The notes below the pieces were generated by a model. The model ran no database searches. It had not been told where the DNA came from and was given only the letters and a program-made list of their open reading frames with translations. Positions 6,753 to 15,042 of a DNA stretch of 23,729 nucleotides are shown in pieces. The stretch is from Bacillota bacterium (lineage in GTDB: Bacteria > Bacillota > Clostridia > Oscillospirales > Ruminococcaceae): assembly GCA_023395435.1 (NCBI GenBank), contig JAEWZG010000150.1, positions 1-23,729 on the forward strand. Reading direction: 5' to 3'. The position numbers and the translations under genes were made by a program. Position 1 is the stretch's first letter. Every line of letters begins with the position of its first letter.

Positions 6753-9164
6753 TTATTTAGTTAGGCACCATATATCGCGCGCGTAGTCGTCAACAGCTCT
6801 GTCCGCAGAGAAGACACCAGCTCCAGCAATATTGTGAAGTGACATTCTGTTCCACTTTTCTTTATCCATATAGCATTCGGAAGCATATCTCTGCGCCTGC
6901 TGATATGCATCGAAATCAGCAAGAACCATATATGGATCAGAGAATTTAAGTGAGTTTGCGATATCAGGGAATGATGAGCCATTTATACCAGCATAAAGCC
7001 TGTCAATAGCAGATTTAATTGTCGGGTTGCTGTTGTAATAATCTTCAGGACGATAGTTTGAAGCTTTTCTTGCATTTACTTCATCTGTTGACATACCAAA
7101 GGTAATGATATTGTCAGCACCGACTTGATCGAATATTTCAACATTTGCACCATCCATTGTCCCTATAGTGATAGCACCGTTGAGCATAAGCTTCATATTA
7201 CCAGTACCGGAAGCTTCTGTCCCGGCGAGAGAAATCTGCTCGCTTATTTCACTGGCAGGCATTAAAATTTCAGATAATGTAACACAGTAATCCTCAAGGA
7301 ATATTACGCTTAGCTTTTCATTAAGCTTTGGATTTTTCTTAAGCTCCTGTGAAATGCTCCATATCATCTTGATAATTTGTTTTGCAAGGAAATATCCCGG
7401 CGCAGCCTTAGCTGCAAATATATAAGTTTTTGGAACGAAATCAGCATCTGGATTATTCAGGAGATAATTGTATTGAGCAATAATATTCAAGGCATTAAGG
7501 TGCTGACGCTTGTATTCGTGAAGTCGCTTTACCTGTACGTCAAAGATACTGTCTGTGTTGAGGATAACACCTGTTTCATTCTTGACATACTTAGCAAAGT
7601 TCTCTTTATTTGCTTTTTTTACCGCCGCAAGTCTTTCAAGAACAGCTTTATCATTATCAAAAACTGTAAGTTTCTTTAGCATAGCACCGTCTTTAAGAAA
7701 ATCTCCGCCAATGTATTCACGAAGAAGGTCTGTAAGACCAGGGTTTGATTGGTATAGCCATCTTCTGTATGCGATACCGTTCGTTACATTCTTGAAGTGG
7801 TGTGGCTGGTATTCATACTCATCACGGAAAACAGTATGCTTGACAATTTCAGAATGAAGCTTTGAAACACCATTCACGCTGTGCGAAGTTGCAACACAGA
7901 GATTAGCCATCTTAACCTGATTATTCAGGACAATTGACATTCTTGTTGCTTTGTTGGAATCACCTGTTCTGTCCATAATATTCTTGCAGTACTTGTTGTT
8001 GATTTCAACGATAATTGAGAATATACGAGGAATAACTGCCTTCATAAGATTGCAGTCCCATTTTTCAAGTGCTTCACTCATAACAGTGTGGTTAGTGTAA
8101 GCAAATGTATTTTTTACAATATGCCAAGCTTTATCCCATGAGTAACCACAGTCGTCAAGGAGTATTCTCATTAGTTCTGGGATAGCAAGAGTAGGATGCG
8201 TATCATTAATGTGAATAGCAACCTTATCGTGAAGGTTATCAAGCGTTCCGTAAACTGACATATGATGTGTAACAATATCACCGATTGAAGCTGCACACAT
8301 AAAATACTGCTGACGGAGTCTTAATGATTTACCTTCAAGGTGATTATCATTAGGATAAAGAACCTTTGAGATTGCCTGTGCAATAGTGTTCTGTCCGAGA
8401 GCTTTTGAGTAGTCACCACTGTTGAATAGCGTCATATCAAAGCTTGGAGCTTCAGCCTTCCAAAGTCGTAACACAGAAACCCCCTCGCTGTCGAACCCTG
8501 ATACATACATATCATAAGGTACAGCTTTTACTGATGTGTAATTAACAAGGTTTACGCAATGATACTGGCTATCCCAGTATTCTTGAAGTTCACCGTCAAA
8601 TTTAACATCAATAGAACGCTGATCCTTTTTAACAAGCCAAACATCTCCGCCAGGGAGCCAGTTGTCAGGTAATTCAGTCTGCCAGCCTTCCTCAATTTTC
8701 TGCTTGAAGATACCATATTCATAGCATATTGAATAACCCATAGCAGGATAGCCCTGTGTTGCAAGCCCATCAAGATAGCAGGCAGCGAGTCTGCCAAGAC
8801 CACCGTTACCAAGACCAGCGTCAGGTTCATAGTTATAAATTCTTTCAATGTTGATATCCATATTCTTGAGAACATCTGTTACGGTATCAACAAGTTCAAG
8901 ATTATAAAGACTTGTTTTCAAGGAACGTCCCATTAGAAATTCCATTGACAGATAATAAACCTGCTTCTTTCCTTGTGAATGAATTCTATTCATAAAATGA
9001 CGACGTTTGTCATGCAGAATATCAACAATAATTTTAGATATTGCTTTATAAATCTTTGCATCAGATGCTTCGTCAGGGGTTACGTTGAAATTCAACTGAA
9101 GTGAATCAATAAGTTTTTTCTTGAATTCTTCTTTTGTCATTTTTTTTGCATTTATGTTAGCCAA
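6753..9164 (-). CDS. glgP: Glycogen/starch (alpha-glucan) phosphorylase
   Basis: An 803-residue PLP-dependent enzyme that phosphorolyses alpha-1,4-glucan ends to glucose-1-phosphate. Family hallmarks are GRSLKTSLYNL, the GLGNGGLGRLAACYLDG stretch, the conserved YEYGIFKQ segment, INDTHPTLAIPELMRIL, VKRLHEYKRQ, and the PLP-lysine motif GTGNMK (Lys658) followed by TMDGANVEI. The length matches bacterial family GT35 enzymes (about 800). I chose TTG 9164 because GAGGGG (9171-9176) sits six bases before it; a frame extended to 9194 would start inside the leader before that site, and ATG 9140 is a shorter alternative. It is monocistronic, with its own promoter and terminator, for storage-glucan or maltodextrin use in the cytoplasm. 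Confidence 0.97.
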   Translation of the reverse strand: MANINAKKMTKEEFKKKLIDSLQLNFNVTPDEASDAKIYKAISKIIVDILHDKRRHFMNRIHSQGKKQVYYLSMEFLMGRSLKTSLYNLELVDTVTDVLKNMDINIERIYNYEPDAGLGNGGLGRLAACYLDGLATQGYPAMGYSICYEYGIFKQKIEEGWQTELPDNWLPGGDVWLVKKDQRSIDVKFDGELQEYWDSQYHCVNLVNYTSVKAVPYDMYVSGFDSEGVSVLRLWKAEAPSFDMTLFNSGDYSKALGQNTIAQAISKVLYPNDNHLEGKSLRLRQQYFMCAASIGDIVTHHMSVYGTLDNLHDKVAIHINDTHPTLAIPELMRILLDDCGYSWDKAWHIVKNTFAYTNHTVMSEALEKWDCNLMKAVIPRIFSIIVEINNKYCKNIMDRTGDSNKATRMSIVLNNQVKMANLCVATSHSVNGVSKLHSEIVKHTVFRDEYEYQPHHFKNVTNGIAYRRWLYQSNPGLTDLLREYIGGDFLKDGAMLKKLTVFDNDKAVLERLAAVKKANKENFAKYVKNETGVILNTDSIFDVQVKRLHEYKRQHLNALNIIAQYNYLLNNPDADFVPKTYIFAAKAAPGYFLAKQIIKMIWSISQELKKNPKLNEKLSVIFLEDYCVTLSEILMPASEISEQISLAGTEASGTGNMKLMLNGAITIGTMDGANVEIFDQVGADNIITFGMSTDEVNARKASNYRPEDYYNSNPTIKSAIDRLYAGINGSSFPDIANSLKFSDPYMVLADFDAYQQAQRYASECYMDKEKWNRMSLHNIAGAGVFSADRAVDDYARDIWCLTK

Positions 9165-9196
9165 GGATATCCCCTCTTTCAAATAAACATACATAA

Positions 9197-9225
9197 ATTA
9201 TACCTTATATTCTTCATGGTAGCAA
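9197..9225 (-). promoter_or_regulatory. Putative sigma-A promoter of glgP
   Basis: On the minus strand TTGCTA (9225-9220) and a perfect TATAAT (9202-9197) are 17 bp apart, 32 bases upstream of the chosen TTG start. Confidence 0.65.
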
Positions 9226-9339
9226 GGGCTAAGAAATATTTATGGGAATTAATATAAATTAAGTTATAGTTATTTGCATGTATTTATGCAAAACAAGCTG
9301 TTTTTTTAACTACAGATACAAAAGTAAAGAGGTGGAAAT

Positions 9340-9828
9340 ATGGAAAACAAACTGGACAAAAAACTGTTTCTTAATTATTTTATGATGCTAAGGAATGTTA
9401 AAGAAGCTGCTTTAAACTTGGGTATACCTGAAAGCAAGGCCTTTAGCGAAGGCATGAAAATTCTTCACTCGGCTTATTCAAGGAATAATATCAGAAAGCT
9501 TAATAGTCAGGAATATATCAATCAGGGGCAGATTAAAGCAGGACTTGAGCGACTTGCTTTTGGGAGTATAAATGATACTGTCAAGCTTGCTTTTTCTGAC
9601 GAGCCGATGTCAGAAGCTCAAATCAGCTCCCTTGATCTATTCAATGTTTCTGAAATAAAGCGTATAAAAGGTGGGGGAGTTGAAATAAAACTTTTTGATA
9701 GGCAGAAGGCCCTAGAAAAGTTATGGGAAATTGAAAATTCTGCTGACTTTTCTTCTTCGGCAGACAGTTTTTATTCCGCAATAATAAAAGGTGCAAACGC
9801 TATTGATAACGTAGATGGTGGAAATTAA
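9340..9828 (+). CDS. Phage terminase small subunit
   Basis: A 162-residue DNA-recognition subunit of the packaging motor. The N-terminal part (about 8-35: LNYFMMLRNVKEAALNLGIPESKAFSEG) looks like the helix-turn-helix of Terminase_2/XtmA proteins. The C-terminal GGGVEIKLFDRQKALEKLWEI (about 110-130) is the recurrent small-terminase segment thought to contact the large subunit. The start is ATG 9340, with AAAGAGGTGG immediately before it. Its TAA shares one base with the ATG of the large subunit, a coupling typical of terminase pairs. It opens the head operon. No clear promoter is visible in the 115 bases between the glgP promoter region and this gene. Confidence 0.85.
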   Translation: MENKLDKKLFLNYFMMLRNVKEAALNLGIPESKAFSEGMKILHSAYSRNNIRKLNSQEYINQGQIKAGLERLAFGSINDTVKLAFSDEPMSEAQISSLDLFNVSEIKRIKGGGVEIKLFDRQKALEKLWEIENSADFSSSADSFYSAIIKGANAIDNVDGGN

Positions 9829-11075
9829 TGAAGAATTTTACAAGCTTTTCAAAAAAGCAGATTACCGTCCTCACGTGGTGGAATAGTGAAAAGTACAGCA
9901 ATTATGATGCAATAATATGTGACGGGGCGGTGCGAAGTGGAAAGACATTGTGTATGTCACTTTCCTTTATAGCGTGGGCAATGGCTTACTTTGATAATGC
10001 ACATTTTGCTATGTGTGGTAAGACAATCACTTCTTTAAAGCGCAATGTTATAACCCCATTGACTGAAACATTAAGGGCGCTCGGTTTTTCTCTTATTGAA
10101 AAGGTGTCAAAAAACTACATAGATATTACCTTTAAGGATAAGTCAAACCGCTTTTATATCTTTGGCGGCAAGGATGAGTCAAGCGCCTCACTAATTCAGG
10201 GCATGACATTAAGTGGCGTATTGCTTGACGAGGTCGCACTTATGCCACGTTCCTTTGTTGAACAGGCACTCGCAAGATGCTCGATAACAGGTTCTAAGCT
10301 TTGGTTTAACTGCAATCCCGAACACCCATACCATTGGTTTTATAAGGAGTGGATTGAACGAACAAAGGAGAAAAACGCTCTGCACCTTCACTTTTTAATG
10401 ACGGACAATCCGTCACTATCCCCTGAAATAATAAAGCGTTACAACTCACTTTATTCAGGAGTATTTTACGAGCGTTTTGTTTTAGGAAAGTGGACGGCTG
10501 TAACAGGGCTTGTTTATCCAATGTTTGATAAGAAAAAGCATATTGCAGAATCTGCCCCTGTATGTTCAGAATATGTGGTTTCCTGCGATTATGGAACAGT
10601 CAACCCTTCATCCTTTGGTCTTTGGGGGAAGTCGGACGGAAAGTGGTACAGGGTTGATGAGTATTATTATGCTTCAAGAGAAACCGGCATTTCAAGAACT
10701 GATGAGGAGCATTATAATGCTCTCGAGCAATTATGTGAGGGTAAAAATATCAGGACGGTTATAGTTGACCCGTCCGCCGCAAGTTTTATTGAGTGTATCC
10801 GCCGACACCGGAAATTCAAGGTCATTCCTGCTAAAAATGATGTTTTAAGTGGAATTCGACGTGTCGGCGATATGTTAAAGCAAGGCAAGCTGATGTTCTG
10901 TGATTGCTGTAAGGATAGCATCCGTGAGTTCTCACTTTATTGCTGGGATGTAAGGTCAGGAACAGACTCACCATTAAAGGAAAACGACCACGCAATGGAC
11001 GAAATCCGTTATTTTGTGAGCACATATCTCAATCAGCGTACAGATGACTTTTTTGTCGCATCTTTAAGGAGGTGA
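9828..11075 (+). CDS. Phage terminase large subunit (PBSX/Terminase_3-like)
   Basis: A 415-residue packaging ATPase and nuclease, close to the usual length for PBSX-type large subunits. Walker A is GAVRSGKT (33-40) and Walker B is GVLLDEV (Asp134, Glu135), followed by the family stretch FNCNPEHPYHWFYKEW (160-175). The C-terminal RNase H-like nuclease shows its acidic residues in SCDYGT (Asp254), IVDPSAASF (Asp314) and NDHAMDEIRYF (Asp388/Asp391). Both ATPase and nuclease residues are intact, so the motor could be active. The start ATG 9828 overlaps the small-subunit stop. The portal gene follows after a strong AGGAGGTG site. Confidence 0.95.
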   Translation: MKNFTSFSKKQITVLTWWNSEKYSNYDAIICDGAVRSGKTLCMSLSFIAWAMAYFDNAHFAMCGKTITSLKRNVITPLTETLRALGFSLIEKVSKNYIDITFKDKSNRFYIFGGKDESSASLIQGMTLSGVLLDEVALMPRSFVEQALARCSITGSKLWFNCNPEHPYHWFYKEWIERTKEKNALHLHFLMTDNPSLSPEIIKRYNSLYSGVFYERFVLGKWTAVTGLVYPMFDKKKHIAESAPVCSEYVVSCDYGTVNPSSFGLWGKSDGKWYRVDEYYYASRETGISRTDEEHYNALEQLCEGKNIRTVIVDPSAASFIECIRRHRKFKVIPAKNDVLSGIRRVGDMLKQGKLMFCDCCKDSIREFSLYCWDVRSGTDSPLKENDHAMDEIRYFVSTYLNQRTDDFFVASLRR

Positions 11076-11079
11076 AAAA

Positions 11080-12231
11080 ATGGGTTTAATAAAAAAATCA
11101 GAGAAGCAACCCGATATTTATGCGCTTCAGTCAGCAAGAAGCCTTAATCAACAGTTGTATTTCTACTCGGGGAATATGAGCAGTTTTGAGAACAGGCTTT
11201 ATGAACAGCTTAGAATTCAGGTGCCTGTTATTGATGCCTGTATTCAGAAAATTGTAAGGCTCTGTGGTGATTTCACCATAAAGTGCTTTGATGAGAAGTA
11301 TCAGGATGAACTTGATGAGTTTGTTAATTCTGTAAGAGTAGGAATTTCAGGGCAGTCATTGAATTGCTTTGTTGACAGCTATCTTGATTCGTTGCTCACT
11401 TATGGTAATGCAGTTGGAGAAATACTGATTAATTCCGAAACAAAGCAGATAGCTGGACTTTATAATGCTGACAGCACGATAATCTCAGCAAGATACGGGA
11501 GCAACCCACTTGACAGACAGTTCTATATTGGAACAGACGGCGAGGTGGCGAAAATAAAGCACCCAGAAAGGCTTTTGTATACTGCACTGAATCCAAATGC
11601 AAAATGCCCGAATGGTATTTCTGTTCTGAGGGGGCTCCCTTGCATAAGTGGTATTCTTCTGAAAATTTATGAGTGTATAGGTCAGAATTTTGAAAGACTC
11701 GGTAATGTCCGCTATGCGGTAACCTACAAGCCATCATCGGATTCAGGCGATAAGGAATTTGCTAAAGAGCGAGCAATGCAGATTGCTCAGGAATGGTCAG
11801 ATGGCATGAATGCATCGCGTGATGGTCAGATTCGTGACTTCATTGCTGTCGGCGATATCGGAATAAAAGTTATCGGTGCTGAAAATCAGATTGTTGATAC
11901 AGATATTCCGGTAAGGCAACTTCTTGAGCAGATTATTGCAAAGCTATCAATTCCACCATTCTTGCTTGGACTTAGCTGGAGCACAAGTGAGCGAATGAGC
12001 AAGCAACAGGCTGACATTCTCACAAGTGAGCTTGAATTCTACCGAAGATTGCTGACCCCTGTAATTCTAAAGATTTCTGATACTTTTATGACTTTGTCAG
12101 GAATAAACAGCAAGGTCAAGGTCGAATGGTCAAACATTAATCTTCAGGATGAATACGAGCTTTCAAAGGCACGCCTTAACAATGCACAGGCAAGACAGAT
12201 TGAACTTGAAATTGAAAAGCAGAACGCTTAA
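11080..12231 (+). CDS. Phage portal protein
   Basis: A 383-residue protein that would form the dodecameric ring through which DNA enters and leaves the capsid. It has the portal-family course: IDACIQKIVRLCGDF near residue 51, then LTYGNAVGEI (about 107-116), NPNAKCPNGISVLRGLP (about 171-187), and the late SIPPFLLGLSWSTSERMSKQQADILTSELEFYRRLL segment typical of the clip and stem region. The start ATG 11080 follows AAGGAGGTG (11066-11074). It is slightly short compared with the usual 400-500 residues but appears complete. The C-terminus is a charged helix ending QARQIELEIEKQNA. The protease gene follows after an 89-base spacer holding an inverted repeat copy. Confidence 0.9.
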   Translation: MGLIKKSEKQPDIYALQSARSLNQQLYFYSGNMSSFENRLYEQLRIQVPVIDACIQKIVRLCGDFTIKCFDEKYQDELDEFVNSVRVGISGQSLNCFVDSYLDSLLTYGNAVGEILINSETKQIAGLYNADSTIISARYGSNPLDRQFYIGTDGEVAKIKHPERLLYTALNPNAKCPNGISVLRGLPCISGILLKIYECIGQNFERLGNVRYAVTYKPSSDSGDKEFAKERAMQIAQEWSDGMNASRDGQIRDFIAVGDIGIKVIGAENQIVDTDIPVRQLLEQIIAKLSIPPFLLGLSWSTSERMSKQQADILTSELEFYRRLLTPVILKISDTFMTLSGINSKVKVEWSNINLQDEYELSKARLNNAQARQIELEIEKQNA

Positions 12232-12250
12232 TTTTCTACTGAAACATTGT

Positions 12251-12286
12251 AATGCGAAGGGGAATGGGGGCGATCGCAAAGCCCCC
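12251..12286 (-). repeat. Dispersed repeat, copy A (inverted), forming a GC-rich hairpin
   Basis: Read on the minus strand it matches the copies at 14259 and 14554 (GGCTTTGCGWTCGCC, then CCC-TTCGCA). Arms GGGGGC (12266-12271) and GCCCCC (12281-12286) form a perfect 6-bp hairpin with a nine-base loop. It lies in the 89-base spacer between portal and protease, inside the head operon. Only a loose T-run follows, so strong termination is not expected. Confidence 0.7.
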
Positions 12287-12320
12287 AAAATAGCAACTTT
12301 TTAAAGAAAGGAATGATAAA

Positions 12321-13202
12321 ATGCAGGAAATCACAGATGAAATCCTCGGAAGAATTAATAAATTCACTCATCGTGAGCTTAAAGCTGATGAGGTTTATTG
12401 CTTTCCGATAATATTATGCGACAATGAAATTGACCGGGATAGCGAAGCTTTTTCTGTTGAGGCATTAAAGAAGCTATCAACGCTTTTTGTCGGCAAGACC
12501 GGGATTTTTGACCATAACCCAAAAGGCTCAAACCAGACAGCAAGAATATTTGAAACTTCACTTGAGGTTGACTCCACTCGCAAAACAAAAACTGGTGCAC
12601 CATATACATACCTTAAGGCATCAGCCTATATGGTGAAAACCTCAGCAAACGAAGATCTTATTAAGGAAATTGACGCAGGCATAAAAAAGGAAGTCAGCGT
12701 CAGCTGTTGTATTGAAAGACATTTATGTTCAGTCTGCAGAAGCGATATCAAGATAAAAGCATGCTCACATAAAAAGGGCAAGGTTTACAACGGGCAGAAA
12801 TGCTATGTAATTCTTGATAACCCGACAGATGCTTATGAATGGTCTTTTGTTGCTGTTCCCGCACAAGTTAACGCTGGTGTTACAAAGCATTATTCTGATA
12901 ATTTCAGTGAAGAATTTACTGATAAATTTGATATTGAAGCTTTAAAACAAAAGGCTCAAGAGGTTGAGGCTGAAAATCAGATTTTTAAGGACAATTTAAA
13001 ACGTGACATTGTCAAGCTAAGCTTTTTGTGCCACGCAGAAGCTTCAAAAGATGCACTTCTTAGAATAGCAGAAGGCATGTCAACAAGCGAGCTTATCGCT
13101 ATGAAAAATAAGCTTGAAAAAACATCAGAGGGTGTTTTTGCACCACAGACCTTTATTTCTGAAAAAACAGAAAATAAGAGTCTTTCACAATTCAGAGTTT
13201 AA
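12321..13202 (+). CDS. Phage prohead protease-like protein with Cys-rich insert and coiled-coil tail
   Basis: A 293-residue protein in the protease position between portal and major capsid. An early segment, NEIDRDSEAFSVEALKKL (35-52), and His65 in DHNPKGS are followed by EVSVSC (Ser126 or Ser128) and AYEWSFVAVPA (Glu173), the pattern of U9/U35-type prohead proteases. A cysteine-rich insert (Cys129, Cys130, Cys136, Cys139, Cys148, His150, Cys161) looks like a small zinc-binding knuckle. Residues about 201-232 form a charged heptad-like helix, which could be a fused scaffold segment since no separate scaffold gene exists. The start ATG 12321 follows GAAAGGAATG. The catalytic assignment is inferred from motif spacing and context; the role in head maturation is family knowledge. 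Confidence 0.78.
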   Translation: MQEITDEILGRINKFTHRELKADEVYCFPIILCDNEIDRDSEAFSVEALKKLSTLFVGKTGIFDHNPKGSNQTARIFETSLEVDSTRKTKTGAPYTYLKASAYMVKTSANEDLIKEIDAGIKKEVSVSCCIERHLCSVCRSDIKIKACSHKKGKVYNGQKCYVILDNPTDAYEWSFVAVPAQVNAGVTKHYSDNFSEEFTDKFDIEALKQKAQEVEAENQIFKDNLKRDIVKLSFLCHAEASKDALLRIAEGMSTSELIAMKNKLEKTSEGVFAPQTFISEKTENKSLSQFRV

Positions 13203-13223
13203 AATAAGAAAGGAAAATAAAAA

Positions 13224-14192
13224 ATGTATAACACAATAAAACTTGAAAAGGGGCTTTATAATATTGCCTCAAAAAGCTTCACACAGGCATTAGAGGAGCT
13301 TGACCGTGATTCAGATTATGAGAACACAGAGCTTAAGGGTCTTGACGCTTTTGAAAGACAGCTTAAGCGCTTTGACATCAAGGTTTGCGGGGAAGATTCC
13401 GATATGGTCGAAAAGTTCTTTGCGACAACAGAATCAGCAGTTCTCTTCCCGGAATTTGTCCGCAGATGTATTAAACAGGGCGTTGAGGAAGCTTCAATCA
13501 TTCCTTATATTGTTGCCGCTGAAACAAAAACAAACGGAGTTGATTACAGGGGGTTAAGCATTGTATCAACAGGTACTGACACAGTAGTTGCAGAGGGTGG
13601 AACTCTCCCTGTAACATCAGTAAAGCTTGCAACAGCAACAACAGCTCTTGTTAAGCTTGGCAGAAAAATCTGTACCTCATATGAGGCAATCCGTCAGCAA
13701 AGACTTGATCTTTTTGCAGCAACATTGCGTACTATCGGTGCGAAAATTTCAAAGGCACTTAATTCTCAGGCAGTAACTTCTCTTGTGACTGACGCAGCTG
13801 TTACAAACATTTCAGGTGATAACCTCACATACAATGATCTTATTACTTTCTGGGCAGCATTTGACGACTTCAATCTCTCAACAATCATCTGCTCACCTGC
13901 AGTTATGGCAAGTATCTTAAAGCTTGATGAAATGAAGAAATATGCTGGTGATTTTATGAAGGATGGTGCTATTAAAACGCCATTCGGTGCAACTCTTGTA
14001 AAGTGCACATCTCTTGCAAGTGATAAGCTTATCGGTCTTGACAAAGCCTCTGCTCTTGAAATTATAAAGGGTTCAGATATTGTTGTTGATTTTGAAAAGC
14101 TTATCAGCACCCAGATGGAGGATGTTGCTTTCATTATTACAACCGGCTTTGCAAAGATTATTCCAGACGCAACAAAGGTTCTTTCATTATAA
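13224..14192 (+). CDS. Phage major capsid protein (HK97-fold type)
   Basis: A 322-residue shell protein. An N-terminal arm of about 65 residues is followed by TESAVLFPEFVRRCI, a common opening of HK97-fold capsid proteins. Next come the E-loop-like region around VSTGTDTVVAEGGTLP, the spine-helix region SYEAIRQQRLDLFAATLRTIGAKISKALNSQ, and the late IICSPAVMASILKLDEMKKYAGDF and AFIITTGFAKIIPDATKV segments of the A domain. The start ATG 13224 follows AAGAAAGG, 21 bases after the protease gene. A weak terminator follows. In a complete siphophage or myophage the next genes would be head-tail connectors; none is present here. Confidence 0.85.
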   Translation: MYNTIKLEKGLYNIASKSFTQALEELDRDSDYENTELKGLDAFERQLKRFDIKVCGEDSDMVEKFFATTESAVLFPEFVRRCIKQGVEEASIIPYIVAAETKTNGVDYRGLSIVSTGTDTVVAEGGTLPVTSVKLATATTALVKLGRKICTSYEAIRQQRLDLFAATLRTIGAKISKALNSQAVTSLVTDAAVTNISGDNLTYNDLITFWAAFDDFNLSTIICSPAVMASILKLDEMKKYAGDFMKDGAIKTPFGATLVKCTSLASDKLIGLDKASALEIIKGSDIVVDFEKLISTQMEDVAFIITTGFAKIIPDATKVLSL

Positions 14193-14200
14193 TAAAATCG

Positions 14201-14228
14201 GGGCGTATTATTTCCGCCCTATATTTTA
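14201..14228 (+). terminator. Weak intrinsic terminator after the capsid gene
   Basis: Arms GGGCG (14201-14205) and CGCCC (14215-14219) form a 5-bp GC stem, eight bases past the capsid stop, followed by TATATTTTAATTT. It suggests that the head operon ends here and the two downstream genes are expressed separately or by read-through. Confidence 0.55.
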
Positions 14229-14258
14229 ATTTATATTATATTACTTATATTTACTATC

Positions 14259-14300
14259 GATGGCTTTGCGTTCGCCGCCATACCCCTTCGCAAACAAAAC
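14259..14300 (+). repeat. Dispersed repeat, copy B
   Basis: It shares TGGCTTTGCGTTCGCC, then CC-CCC-TTCGCA-ACAAA, with copy C at 14554 (about 34 of 42 positions by eye). GGC and GCC flank the same nine-base loop TTTGCGTTC found in copies A and C. It marks the left side of the non-coding hairpin region. Confidence 0.7.
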
Positions 14301-14336
14301 TTAAACAATCAAAAGTTTTAAAAGGTCGGAGCACGA

Positions 14337-14518
14337 AATCAACCACGAACAAATTAAAATAAGAATGCAAACTTTAATTGGTTGATTGAGCGACCGTCAC
14401 TCAAAAATCGGCGTCGGAGTGTAAATGTCAAATTCGACTTGTTGAGCGTTAGCAAAACGTGTTTGAGGATTTGACTTGATCTTCTTTCGTCATTTCTTGT
14501 ATCAAGACAAGAAATGAC
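14337..14518 (+). ncRNA. Candidate structured RNA: chain of hairpins between capsid and hub genes
   Basis: The stretch 14193-14619 holds no credible gene. Between repeat copies B and C lie successive inverted repeats. First, AATCAACC (14337-14344) pairs with GGTTGATT (14380-14387), with AATTAAA/TTTAATT (14352-14358/14373-14379) inside. Second, TTGAG/CTCAA (14386-14390/14400-14404) encloses GAC/GTC; it shares two bases with the first, so the two may alternate. Third, GTCAAAT/ATTTGAC (14427-14433/14469-14475). Fourth, a perfect 12-bp stem (14489-14500 with 14507-14518) with a six-base loop. GTCGGAG occurs at 14325 and again at 14413. No match to a known RNA family was recognised, and the strand is assumed from the flanking genes. 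Confidence 0.4.
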
Positions 14519-14553
14519 ATAAACATTGATGAATAATAATTGTTTGTATTTGC

Positions 14554-14595
14554 GGTGGCTTTGCGTTCGCCCCCGAACCCATTCGCATACAAATG
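14554..14595 (+). repeat. Dispersed repeat, copy C
   Basis: A direct repeat of copy B at 14259: GGTGGCTTTGCGTTCGCC, then CCC-TTCGCATACAAA. It ends 25 bases before the start codon of the 14620 gene and so would lie in its leader. Copies B and C bracket about 250 bp of hairpin-rich DNA. Confidence 0.7.
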
Positions 14596-14619
14596 CTTAT
14601 GAAAAAAAGGAGGTTTTAT

Positions 14620-15042
14620 ATGGACAATACACAGGAAATTATCTTCCTTTCAGGAGTTATCGAACAAGATAACAATGCTGGTGTCAGCATTCCAATAGGT
14701 GCAAGCTATACACTTAAGTGTAAAAGCTATGAAATATCACGTGAAAATAAAATATCACAGTATTTTCCACTATCAAATGCACCCAGTCTTTCACTTAACG
14801 GAAGCAATGCATTAACAATAAAGGCAAGCGGAAAAATCACTCTTGACAGCAACAATATTATTGAAACTCTCAATAATATCTGCGAGAGCACAACCGCATT
14901 CACTCTTAATATCGGTACACAGAGCTTTTCAAATGTGATTCTAAAAAGCTACCTAGCAAAGATTGACGGCTATGGAGTAACTGCAGAATGCACGCTTGTA
15001 TTTGTAAAGGCGGGTAATTCATTATGGATAAAATATCTTTAA
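14620..15042 (+). CDS. Small phage-cluster protein of unknown function
   Basis: A 140-residue protein I cannot assign. The start is ATG 14620 with AAAAGGAGG (14606-14613) just before it; in-frame codons from 14593 lie before that site. It is rich in Ser, Asn, Ile and Thr and looks mostly beta-strand, with no signal peptide, membrane helix or catalytic motif. It overlaps the hub-like gene by 19 bases, which indicates translational coupling and a joint role. By position it could be a small tail-tube-like or baseplate component, but this is inference only. It comes right after the repeat- and hairpin-rich gap. Confidence 0.7.
   Translation: MDNTQEIIFLSGVIEQDNNAGVSIPIGASYTLKCKSYEISRENKISQYFPLSNAPSLSLNGSNALTIKASGKITLDSNNIIETLNNICESTTAFTLNIGTQSFSNVILKSYLAKIDGYGVTAECTLVFVKAGNSLWIKYL

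Noticed and set aside
9273..9307. Inverted repeat TTTGCAT/ATGCAAA followed later by TTTTTTT, upstream of the terminase small subunit
   Set aside because: The T-run is nine bases from the stem, and an alternative AAAACA/TGTTTT stem is pure AT apart from one pair. There is no codirectional gene upstream to terminate, and it is too weak to call.
9230..9339. Search for a phage-operon promoter or left attachment site
   Set aside because: Only weak -10-like AT motifs were seen, and no sequence here is repeated at the far end of the cassette.
14260..14304. A 14-codon ATG frame in repeat copy B; copies C and D have similar GTG frames and copy A the same frame without a start
   Set aside because: The encoded peptides are alike only because the DNA repeat is alike. 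There is no ribosome site, and the start codon is not kept (ATG, GTG, GGG, GTG). The stem-loop explains the conservation better.
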